From assembly GCA_050012355.1 (NCBI GenBank), contig JBEKHI010000140.1, positions 1 to 18,258 of the forward strand: a stretch of 18,258 nt of DNA, read 5' to 3'. The notes beneath the pieces were generated by a model. It was not told the DNA's origin. It ran no database searches and was given only the letters and a program-made list of their open reading frames with translations. Source of the stretch: JBEKHI01 sp050012355. Its GTDB lineage: Bacteria > Actinomycetota > Actinomycetes > Streptosporangiales > Streptosporangiaceae. Below are positions 1 to 5,818 of the stretch, piece after piece. Both the position numbers and the translations under genes were made by a program. Position 1 is the stretch's first letter. Every line of letters starts with the position of its first letter.

Positions 1-2
1 AG

Positions 3-497
3 GACGAGCTAGTAGGCGAGTTCTACACCCTAGCGGTCGCTTCGCAGGTGACGGCCTCGCGGGCCGTGCTCGAGGGCGAGGCTGGCCTGGCCGCCCGGCT
101 GCGCGGCGTGCTGCGGGCGCTCGTCGAGGCCCAGGCGCCGTATCACGCGTTCGCGGCGCCGCTGTGCTCGCGCGCCGCGATCCCGTCACCGGCCCGGGAC
201 CAGGCGATGGCGCTGTACGCCGAGGTCGTCACCGGGACCCGCACCCGGATACCCGGCGCGCTACGCGACCGGCTGCCCGGGATGCTGTGGCTGTACGCGA
301 TGGGTATCGCGCAGTTCTGGGTGCATGACACCTCGCCCGGCTTTCGGCGCACCCTCGTCCTGATCGACACGACCGCGCCGCTCGCGGAGCGCCTGGTCAG
401 GCTGGCGCGCTACCCGCTGCTGCGCGGCCTCACCCGCGACCTGGTGGCCGTCGCCGACGCGACGCGGCCGTTAGCTCTCTGGGCCCGGGCTCTTTAG
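3..497 (+). CDS. TetR-type regulator, C-terminal part (5' end outside window)
   Basis: The reading frame is open from the first bases of the window to a TAG stop at 495-497, so only the C-terminal part (about 164 residues) is present. The N-terminal DNA-binding helix-turn-helix would lie upstream. What remains is all-helical in character: an Asp-Glu-Leu-Val start, a run through LAARLRGVLRALVEAQAPYH, then GMLWLYAMGIAQFWVHD and an Arg/Leu-rich end. This pattern matches the ligand-binding and dimerisation domain of actinobacterial TetR/AcrR regulators. An internal GTG at 48 could start a shorter protein, but the frame continues through it without a break, so a truncated 5' end is more likely. 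The last 27 bases overlap the 3' end of the convergent TetR gene at 471-1055. Family assignment is by general resemblance and the ligand cannot be inferred. Confidence 0.6.
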   Translation, partial: DELVGEFYTLAVASQVTASRAVLEGEAGLAARLRGVLRALVEAQAPYHAFAAPLCSRAAIPSPARDQAMALYAEVVTGTRTRIPGALRDRLPGMLWLYAMGIAQFWVHDTSPGFRRTLVLIDTTAPLAERLVRLARYPLLRGLTRDLVAVADATRPLALWARAL

Positions 498-1055
498 GCC
501 CGTCAGGAGCAGGTCGATCATCCGGCGGGCGGGGTAGGTCTCGGCTCCGATGCACAGGTTGCCGATGCCGAGCATCAGCTCGTAAGCGCCTACGTCCGAG
601 CGTGTGCAGCCGGCCGCGGCAGACGCTTTCAGCAGCTGGTCGAGCACCGGCACCAGGCGGTCGATGAACTCGGCGTGCAGGCTCTCGAACCCGGCTTGGT
701 CTGAGCGCAACGCCTCGGCCAGGCCGTGCTTGGTGACCAGGAAATCAGTAAACCGGAAAACCCATGACCGCAAGGCTTCGTACGGTGTTTCGCCCTCGGG
801 GGTAGGGGTCATGGCGGCGAGCGCGGCGAGCTGGTGCCGGAAGACGGCGACCACCAGGCCGGCCCGCGTGGGGAAATGCCGGTAAATGGTGGCTATGCCG
901 ACGCCCGCTTCGGCGGCGATGTCCCGCACCGGAGCGTCGACCCCGGAGCGGACGAACACGGCGGCGGCGGCGTCCAGGAGCACCTGCTGGTTGCGCCGGG
1001 CGTCGGACCGCTTGCGCCGGCCAGCGCTGGCGGGCGGCGTGTCGGCCGTCGTCAT
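471..1055 (-). CDS. TetR/AcrR family transcriptional regulator
   Basis: A 194-residue TetR-family repressor. Residues about 15-65 form the typical N-terminal domain: an Arg/Lys-rich lead, then VLLDAAAAVFVRSGVDAPVRD, then the recognition helix segment AEAGVGIATIYRHFPTRAGL. The rest is the variable helical ligand-binding domain. The frame is open to a TTG at 1091, but I chose the ATG at 1053-1055 because AGGAGGT lies 8 bases upstream of it (1063-1069), and the extension would run into the operator region. The gene is divergent from the alpha/beta hydrolase at 1180, with two near-identical palindromes between them. By family precedent it most likely represses itself and that hydrolase/oxidoreductase operon, with release by an unknown small molecule. 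Its 3' end overlaps the convergent upstream gene by 27 bases. Confidence 0.88.
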   Translation of the reverse strand: MTTADTPPASAGRRKRSDARRNQQVLLDAAAAVFVRSGVDAPVRDIAAEAGVGIATIYRHFPTRAGLVVAVFRHQLAALAAMTPTPEGETPYEALRSWVFRFTDFLVTKHGLAEALRSDQAGFESLHAEFIDRLVPVLDQLLKASAAAGCTRSDVGAYELMLGIGNLCIGAETYPARRMIDLLLTGLKSPGPES

Positions 1056-1062
1056 TCGAGGC

Positions 1063-1069
1063 ACCTCCT
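1063..1069 (-). promoter_or_regulatory. Ribosome binding site of the TetR gene
   Basis: AGGAGGT on the minus strand lies 8 bases upstream of the ATG at 1055. It decides the start in favour of that ATG over the upstream in-frame TTG at 1091. Confidence 0.75.
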
Positions 1070-1083
1070 GCTCAGTTGCTAAA

Positions 1084-1123
1084 CGGAACATTGATCCGTA
1101 TAGTGATTCGGAACAATGATCCG
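1084..1123. promoter_or_regulatory. Two tandem palindromic operators, probably for the adjacent TetR protein
   Basis: Two 15-bp near-palindromes, CGGAACATTGATCCG (1084-1098) and CGGAACAATGATCCG (1109-1123), differ by one base and sit 25 bp apart. Both fit CGGA-N-CA-N-TG-N-TCCG, with perfect symmetry in the fixed bases. They lie between the divergent TetR gene (start 1055) and the hydrolase gene (start 1180). This is where a TetR dimer usually binds to control both directions. A weak plus-strand promoter (TTGATC at 1091, AATGAT at 1115, 18-bp spacer) would lie within them. That the TetR protein binds here is inference. Confidence 0.7.
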
Positions 1124-1179
1124 GATCTCCATTATGCCAGATCGTTGCGGCACACCCCGGTGAGGAAGGTATTTATCTC

Positions 1180-2079
1180 ATGAGCGATACAACGTCTGTC
1201 ATCTCGGTTCGGCCGGTCACGCTCTCGGCCCCCAGCCGCGGCCAGGACCTGCAGGTACGGGTCTCAGCGCCAACGACCGGTCACGACCTGCCGGTCATCG
1301 TCTTCTCGCACGGTTTCGGCCAGTCGATGGACAGTTACGCGCCGCTGGTTGACTTCTGGGCCGGCCGCGGGTTCGTCGTCATCCAGCCCACCCATCTCGA
1401 CTCTCGCGCTCTCGGCCTTGCCCCCGACGACCCGCGCACCCCTCTTATCTGGCGCATCAGGATCGACGACCTGACCCGTGTCCTCGACCAGCTCGATGCC
1501 ATCGAAGCTGCCGTGCCCGGGCTGGCCGGACGCGTCAACCACGACCGCATCGCGGTTGCCGGGCACTCGTGGGGCGCGCAGGCCGCGAGCATGCTCGCGG
1601 GCGCGCGGGTCATCGGCGCCGACGGCGCTCCGGGTGCCGACCCGCGAGTCAAGGCGGCGGTGCTGCTCGCCCTGGCCGGCACCGGCGGCGCCGACCTGAC
1701 CCCGTTCGCGGCCGAGAACTTCTCGTTCATGAACCCGGACTTCGCGGAGCTGGACACGCCCGCCCTGATCGTCGCCGGCGACCACGACCACTCCGCGCTG
1801 ACGGTTCGGGGCCCGGACTGGTTCACCGACGGCTACCGCCTCAGCCCGGGTGCCACCGATCTGCTGACCCTGTTCGGCGCGGAGCACTCCCTCGGCGGCA
1901 TCCAGGGTTACACCGACACGGAGACCACCGACGAAAGCCCCGAGCGCGTCGCACTCATCCAGCAGGTCACGCTGGCGTACCTGCGTACCGCGCTGGGCGT
2001 TGACAAGGACGCGTGGCCTGCCGTGCGTGAGGTCGTGTCTCTCACCAGCGACAAGCTCGGAAGGATCGAGTCGAAGTGA
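1180..2079 (+). CDS. Alpha/beta hydrolase (chlorophyllase/PAF-acetylhydrolase-like)
   Basis: A 299-residue serine hydrolase of the alpha/beta fold. The oxyanion-side motif VIVFSHGFG is at about 39-47. The nucleophile elbow is GHSWG with Ser130. The acid is probably Asp201 or Asp203 in VAGDHDHS, and the catalytic His is probably His236 in GAEHSLGG. No signal peptide is present, so it should be cytoplasmic. The length and spacing fit the chlorophyllase/platelet-activating-factor acetylhydrolase-like group, which cleaves esters; the natural substrate cannot be told. The ATG at 1180 is preceded by GAGGAAGG (1162-1169). It is the first gene after the divergent TetR promoter region. Its stop overlaps the GTG start of the oxidoreductase by four bases (GTGA at 2076-2079), so the two are translationally coupled and probably induced together by the TetR ligand. 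Confidence 0.85.
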   Translation: MSDTTSVISVRPVTLSAPSRGQDLQVRVSAPTTGHDLPVIVFSHGFGQSMDSYAPLVDFWAGRGFVVIQPTHLDSRALGLAPDDPRTPLIWRIRIDDLTRVLDQLDAIEAAVPGLAGRVNHDRIAVAGHSWGAQAASMLAGARVIGADGAPGADPRVKAAVLLALAGTGGADLTPFAAENFSFMNPDFAELDTPALIVAGDHDHSALTVRGPDWFTDGYRLSPGATDLLTLFGAEHSLGGIQGYTDTETTDESPERVALIQQVTLAYLRTALGVDKDAWPAVREVVSLTSDKLGRIESK

Positions 2080-2806
2080 CCACGCCCAGCTTCGGGATCG
2101 CCACCGCCCCATCGCAGGTCGCCTACGACGACATCCTGCGAGTCTGGCGCGAGGCGGACAGCATCCCGCAGATCGAGCACGCCTGGCTGTACGACCACCT
2201 CATGCCGATTTTCGGCGACCCGAACGGGCCTACCTTCGAGGGCTGGACGCTGCTGTCGGCCCTGGCCGCCCAGACCGAACGGCTGCGCCTCGGGCTACTG
2301 GTCACGAGCAACAGATTCCGTCCTCCGGCCATGCTGGCCAAGATCGCCGCGGGCGTCGATGTCATCTCTGGCGGCCGGCTCGAGTTCGGCATCGGCGCCG
2401 GCTCAAACGTGACCGTGCCGATCGCCCGCCGCGAGTACGAGGCTCACGGCCTGCCCTTCCACGACGCCGCCTACGCGGTCGGCAGCCTCGCCGAGGCGTG
2501 TACGATCATCCGCCGGCTGTGGACCGAAAACGAACCGTTCGACTTCGACGGCAGCTACCACCAGCTGACCGGCGCGTTCTGCCGCCCCAAGCCCGTGCAA
2601 CACCCCTACCCGCCGATCATGATCGGCGGCCGGGCCACCCCGACGCTGCGGGTGGTTGCCGAGCATGCCGACCGGTGGAACGTGCCCGGCGGCAGCATCG
2701 AGGACGCGATCGCGCGCAGCGCGACGCTATCGTGCTCAGCCTCGCCCCGCCCTATCCAGCCGAGGCCGCACGCTGGGTCGCCGACACCTTTATCCACACG
2801 AATTAA
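2076..2806 (+). pseudogene. LLM-class F420/flavin-dependent oxidoreductase, internal deletion and frameshift
   Basis: From the GTG at 2076 about 210 residues match the luciferase-like (F420-dependent) TIM-barrel family: YDHLMPIFGDPNG, then LGLLVTSNRFRPPAMLAKIA, then VISGGRLEFGIGAG, then PPIMIGG near 178-184. After SIEDAIARSA (about 2697-2722) the frame becomes Pro/Ser/Arg-rich nonsense ending at 2831. The true family C-terminus is readable in another frame from 2723: DAIVLSLAPPYPAEAARWVADTFI, stop at 2804-2806. The two halves join with some 45-60 family residues missing, so this is an internal deletion plus frameshift rather than a one-base slip. The remaining product would lack the last barrel strands and probably does not work. 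The gene is coupled to the hydrolase by a GTGA overlap. An assembly error is possible but would have to remove more than 100 bases. If translated as it stands, the reading frame gives a 251-residue protein. Confidence 0.75.
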
Positions 2807-2830
2807 CGGCGGGGACACTAGTATCTCCTG

Positions 2831-3634
2831 ATGATCTGGCATCTGCTGCCGCTATCGCGTTCGGCATCCTTTCCGCTGTCGGCGTCGCCGTTCCTGCATG
2901 CGTGCTCGGACCTGGAGACGCTGCTCGCGGTCGCGAACGCGCTGTACACCGACGCGGACGAGCCGATGGTCGCTCTCGAACTCGACCCCGACCAGCTGCC
3001 GGTTCGCTACGAGCCCGCCGATCCCGCTCCCCCGCCGGGGGTTTCCGCGGAAACACTGTTCCCGCACGTGTTCGGACCGGTCGACGCGGCGGCCGTCGTC
3101 TCGGTCCGGTACGCGCGCCGCGATCCGGCCGGCGTCTACGTGAGCTTCGATTCCCGGCCCGCCACCGCCGCCGCCCTCGATCTGCTCCCGCACCCCGAGG
3201 GCGGCTGGTTCCGGCAGACCTGGGTGTCGGACGCCTCGTTCACCCCGGACGGTTATCCGGGACCGCGCGCGGCCGCCACGCTGATCTACTTCCTGCTCGG
3301 TCCCGGCGATGAATCCCGCTGGCACGCGGTTCGCTCCGACGAGATCTGGCTGTGGCACTCCGGCGGCCCGCTCACCCTGCTAACCGCGTCAACGATCCCC
3401 GCGGCCCCGGTGGTCCTCGCTCCCCCGCCCGTCACTCCGGTCTCGTTCTCGCCACCGGTCCCAGCTGCCGCACAGGTCATCACGCTGGGCCCAGACCTCG
3501 CCACTGGCCAGCGCCCGCACCACGTCATCCCCGGCGGCAGCTGGCAAGCCGCCCGCCCCGCCACCGACGCCGAGGTCCTAGTCTCCTGCGTCGTATCCCC
3601 CGGCTTCGACTTCGCCGACTTCACCACCAGCTGA
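2831..3634 (+). CDS. DUF952 + DUF985 (cupin_5) fusion protein
   Basis: A 267-residue cytoplasmic protein with two recognisable domains. Residues 1-100 look like DUF952: it begins MIWHLLPLSR, then FLHACSDLETLLAVANALY, an LELD strand, and LFPHVFGPVDAAAVVSVR. From about residue 115 to the end it resembles the DUF985/cupin_5 family. That domain opens with HPEGGWFRQTW (His121 onward), and RWHAVRSDEIWLWHSG contributes His165, Glu172 and His177 as likely metal or ligand residues of the cupin barrel. Neither domain has an agreed biochemical role; cupin_5 proteins have been linked to sugar-like or small-molecule binding. The ATG at 2831 starts 24 bp after the stop of the damaged oxidoreductase, with no good Shine-Dalgarno, so translation may depend on readthrough of upstream ribosomes. 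It is the third gene of the hydrolase operon. Confidence 0.8.
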   Translation: MIWHLLPLSRSASFPLSASPFLHACSDLETLLAVANALYTDADEPMVALELDPDQLPVRYEPADPAPPPGVSAETLFPHVFGPVDAAAVVSVRYARRDPAGVYVSFDSRPATAAALDLLPHPEGGWFRQTWVSDASFTPDGYPGPRAAATLIYFLLGPGDESRWHAVRSDEIWLWHSGGPLTLLTASTIPAAPVVLAPPPVTPVSFSPPVPAAAQVITLGPDLATGQRPHHVIPGGSWQAARPATDAEVLVSCVVSPGFDFADFTTS

Positions 3635-3663
3635 TCGGGCCCCGGCGGGCGGGCGCGGTGAAA

Positions 3664-3676
3664 CGTTCGCGGAACG
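3664..3676. promoter_or_regulatory. Short palindrome upstream of the secreted nucleosidase-like gene
   Basis: CGTTC-GCG-GAACG is a perfect 5+5 bp inverted repeat in the 86-bp gap, 45 bp before the ATG at 3721. It could be an operator or chance in GC-rich DNA. No strong -35/-10 pair was found beside it. Confidence 0.25.
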
Positions 3677-3720
3677 CTCCGGACATACGGGGTTTACCCG
3701 TTCTCGGAAGTATCGCAGTC

Positions 3721-4899
3721 ATGCGATTCGCCACTTCCGTCACAGTACTTGCCGCGGCGCTTACCGTCGCGGGGACCGCCGCGTTCGCGGTATCGAACAG
3801 CCCAGATACGAGCCACGCCACCGAGGCACCCGTGGGCATTGTGAGCGCCGACCCCGAGGAGCAGGCGGCGGTGCTCGCGAAGATGAGCCACGTTCGTTAT
3901 GTCGAAAAAGATGGTTACACGTACTACGTCGGGACGATCGGCGGCAAGCCGGTGGTGGATACGGCGGGTGGCGAGGTCGACGAGACGGCGGAGCTAGTGA
4001 CCTGGATCCTGGACACGACCTTCCGTCCAAGGGCCACCGTGTTCACCGGGACGGCGGGCGCGCAGAACGCGGGGATCAACGTCGGCGACGTCGTGCTCAG
4101 CGGCTACGTGGTGGACAAGTCGCAGATCCACTACGAGCTCGGCGGGTACCAGTCCGCCTACAGCGGCATCGAACTGCACGCCACCAAGCAGTCGGACGTG
4201 GCGGGTGCCATCGTCGACAGCTACGGCAACGTCTACCCCACCCCGGCCGACGCGAAAAACTTCGACAACAACGCGGACCCCACCGACAAGAACTGGATAT
4301 TCGTAGATGCCTTGGCCGCCTCGAAGCAACTTGTAGAGGCGGCCAAGGGAGCGCCGACCGGGACGACCACGCTCGCCGACGCGACCGGCGAGTCCTCGAA
4401 GAAGGGCTCGTTCACCAACAAGATCGTGGTCGGCACCATCGGCCAGGCCAACGTGTGGACCGAGCCGCTGAGCTGGATCGAGGCGCAGAACATGCTGTTC
4501 CAGACCGACGCGGAGGAGAACGAGGGCAGCGGTTTCGCGTTCGCGAACGCCGCCGCGGGCGTGCCGTGGATGCTCGTACGCGGCATCTCCGACACCCCTT
4601 GGTTCCCGGACGCCTACGACGCGGACCTCGCCTCGGACCGGGCCGCCAACGTGGTCGCGTACATGGTGGCGCACCTGCCCGCCAAGGTCAGCAAGGCACC
4701 GGTGACGATGAGCGACCTCTCCCCGCTGGCGAACGCACGGCAGGCGGGTTACCTGGTCGCGTCTCAGGCGTACTTCACCGTGAACCCGGTCACCAAGGTT
4801 GAGTACTCGGACGCGTCCAGCGGGAAAACCGTCACGCTAACCGGTTCATCCCTGGCGAAGCTGACCAAGGAGTACCAGTACGCGGCCGCACAGCCCTAA
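3721..4899 (+). CDS. Secreted nucleoside phosphorylase/nucleosidase-superfamily protein
   Basis: A 392-residue protein with an N-terminal signal peptide: MRFA, a hydrophobic stretch to about residue 22, and likely cleavage after AFA at 23. The mature part resembles the PNP/UDP phosphorylase and MTA/SAH nucleosidase fold. GIVSADPEEQAAVL is at the N-terminus, FTGTAGAQNAGINVGDVVL forms the phosphate/ribose-side loop, and the active-site segment is AEENEGSGFAFANAAAGVPWM followed by LVRGISDTPW. Aligned by eye to MTA/SAH nucleosidase, Glu266 and Glu268 match the EME glutamates and Asp291 the catalytic Asp. The residues for glycosidic cleavage are therefore kept, although the enzyme is exported. It would act on extracellular nucleosides or related compounds; phosphorolysis versus hydrolysis cannot be decided. 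I chose the ATG at 3721 (GGAAG about 10 bases upstream) because the earlier frame has no coding character and would bury the signal peptide. The stop overlaps the convergent methyltransferase gene by four bases. Confidence 0.78.
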   Translation: MRFATSVTVLAAALTVAGTAAFAVSNSPDTSHATEAPVGIVSADPEEQAAVLAKMSHVRYVEKDGYTYYVGTIGGKPVVDTAGGEVDETAELVTWILDTTFRPRATVFTGTAGAQNAGINVGDVVLSGYVVDKSQIHYELGGYQSAYSGIELHATKQSDVAGAIVDSYGNVYPTPADAKNFDNNADPTDKNWIFVDALAASKQLVEAAKGAPTGTTTLADATGESSKKGSFTNKIVVGTIGQANVWTEPLSWIEAQNMLFQTDAEENEGSGFAFANAAAGVPWMLVRGISDTPWFPDAYDADLASDRAANVVAYMVAHLPAKVSKAPVTMSDLSPLANARQAGYLVASQAYFTVNPVTKVEYSDASSGKTVTLTGSSLAKLTKEYQYAAAQP

Positions 4900-5630
4900 G
4901 CGGGCTTCTCCCACACGGAGACGTGCTTGGTGCTGTCGCTGGTGAACGGATCGCGGTTCCAGTCGGCCCAGCGTTCGCGCAGCCGAAGGCCCGCGATCCG
5001 CGCCATCAGGTCAAGCTCGGCAGGCCAGACATACCGGAACAGTGTCGAGTCGACCCGCGCGGAGCCGTCGCCAGAGAACGTGTAGTGGTGCGAGATCAGC
5101 CCCTGCCGGGCAACGTCGTACTCGTCGAAGCCGAGGTGGCGCGAGGTCACGCTGAACGGCCGGACGGTCTCCCCCGGCGGGAGCCGCTGGAGCTGAGGCA
5201 CGCCGACCTCGATGACGAAACTGCCGCCCGGTGACAAGTGGGCGGCCGCGTTGCGAAAGCAGTCGACCTGATCGTCCTGCGTGGTGAGATTCCCGATCGT
5301 GTTGTACACCAGGTAGGCGAGCTGGAACGTCCCCGAGACCGTGACGGTGGCGAAGTCGCCGATGGTGACGTCGATCGCGTCGCCGCCGGGCTTGGCGTGC
5401 AGCCGCGCGACCATCGCCTCCGACAGGTCGATCCCGTGCACCTCGACGCCGCGTCCGGCCAGCGGGAGCGCGATCCGGCCAGTGCCGATGGCGAACTCCA
5501 GCGCCGCGCCCGCCCCTGCCAGTCCGGCAAGGAAATCCACCGTGGCCTCGACGACGGCGTGGTCGAACATCGAGTCGGACGGATCGTCGTAGAACGCGGC
5601 GACCGGCTCGTCGAAGTAATTCTTGCGCAC
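4896..5630 (-). CDS. Class I SAM-dependent methyltransferase
   Basis: A 244-residue cytoplasmic methyltransferase with a Rossmann fold. Motif I is LEFAIGTGRIALPLAGRG (residues 44-61), the acidic strand-2 end is VHGIDLS (64-70), GDFATV follows near 91-96, and a post-II strand reads FQLAYLVYNTIGNLTTQ. The unusual LEFAIGTGR in place of LDLGCGTG is common in a group of actinobacterial small-molecule methyltransferases. Residues 130-150 (LSPGGSFVIEVGVP) complete the fold, and the C-terminal part is a beta-rich substrate domain. The substrate is unknown. The start is GTG at 5630; no Shine-Dalgarno is seen. CATAGT sits about 6 bases upstream on the minus strand and could be a -10 for a leaderless message. 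The gene converges on the nucleosidase-like gene with a 4-bp overlap and has no obvious operon partner. Confidence 0.85.
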   Translation of the reverse strand: MRKNYFDEPVAAFYDDPSDSMFDHAVVEATVDFLAGLAGAGAALEFAIGTGRIALPLAGRGVEVHGIDLSEAMVARLHAKPGGDAIDVTIGDFATVTVSGTFQLAYLVYNTIGNLTTQDDQVDCFRNAAAHLSPGGSFVIEVGVPQLQRLPPGETVRPFSVTSRHLGFDEYDVARQGLISHHYTFSGDGSARVDSTLFRYVWPAELDLMARIAGLRLRERWADWNRDPFTSDSTKHVSVWEKPA

Positions 5631-5683
5631 CCGGCGACTATGCCAGCCACCGACGGCGGACGCTACTGATTAATGCCCGGCGC

Positions 5684-5707
5684 GATAGCCCTCATTCGGG
5701 GCATATC
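5684..5707. other. Imperfect inverted repeat in the gap before the methyltransferase
   Basis: GATAGCCC and GGGGCATATC face each other around TCATTC, an imperfect 8-bp stem. It lies in the 188-bp gap 5631-5818, upstream of the methyltransferase start. GAGGGGGCTATC inside the nearby large hairpin is its near-complement. Function unknown; weak evidence. Confidence 0.25.
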
Positions 5708-5730
5708 ACCAGGCGGCGGGATCTTCTACA

Positions 5731-5788
5731 GGGCTGTCGATGGCCCATCGAGGGGGCTATCACGCCATCGATGGGCCATCCATGGGGG
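5731..5788. repeat. Dispersed hairpin repeat, copy 1
   Basis: The core is a perfect 13-bp stem: GATGGCCCATCGA (5739-5751) pairs with TCGATGGGCCATC (5768-5780) around a 16-nt loop. The whole 58-bp unit, read on the minus strand, aligns without gaps to 14022-14079 on the plus strand at about 47 of 58 positions, so the two are copies of one element in inverted orientation. It lies 31 bp beyond the stop of the phosphoesterase gene (minus strand), where it could act as a transcription terminator. No U-tract follows. Confidence 0.7.
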
Positions 5789-5811
5789 CGCACCGGCGCA
5801 CCGGCGCACCG
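5788..5811. repeat. Three tandem copies of GCGCACCG
   Basis: An 8-bp unit is repeated three times exactly, abutting the end of hairpin repeat copy 1 and 7 bp from the phosphoesterase stop. Copy 2 of the hairpin lacks this tract. It is a possible variable-number tandem repeat. Confidence 0.6.
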
Positions 5812-5818
5812 GCAGTGG

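Noticed and set aside
1056..1091. TTG at 1091 as the start of the TetR protein
   Set aside because: It would add 12 non-conserved residues and start within the operator; the ATG at 1055 has AGGAGGT at ideal spacing.
2703..2735. Direct repeat GACGCGATCGCGC / GACGCTATCGTGC as the cause of the oxidoreductase deletion
   Set aside because: Both copies remain; recombination between them would have left one. The likeness is probably chance coding of Asp-Ala-Ile twice.
3352..3720. Upstream extension of the secreted nucleosidase-like protein
   Set aside because: The frame is open but lies inside the DUF952/cupin gene, is Pro/Arg-rich, and would bury a good signal peptide starting at 3721.
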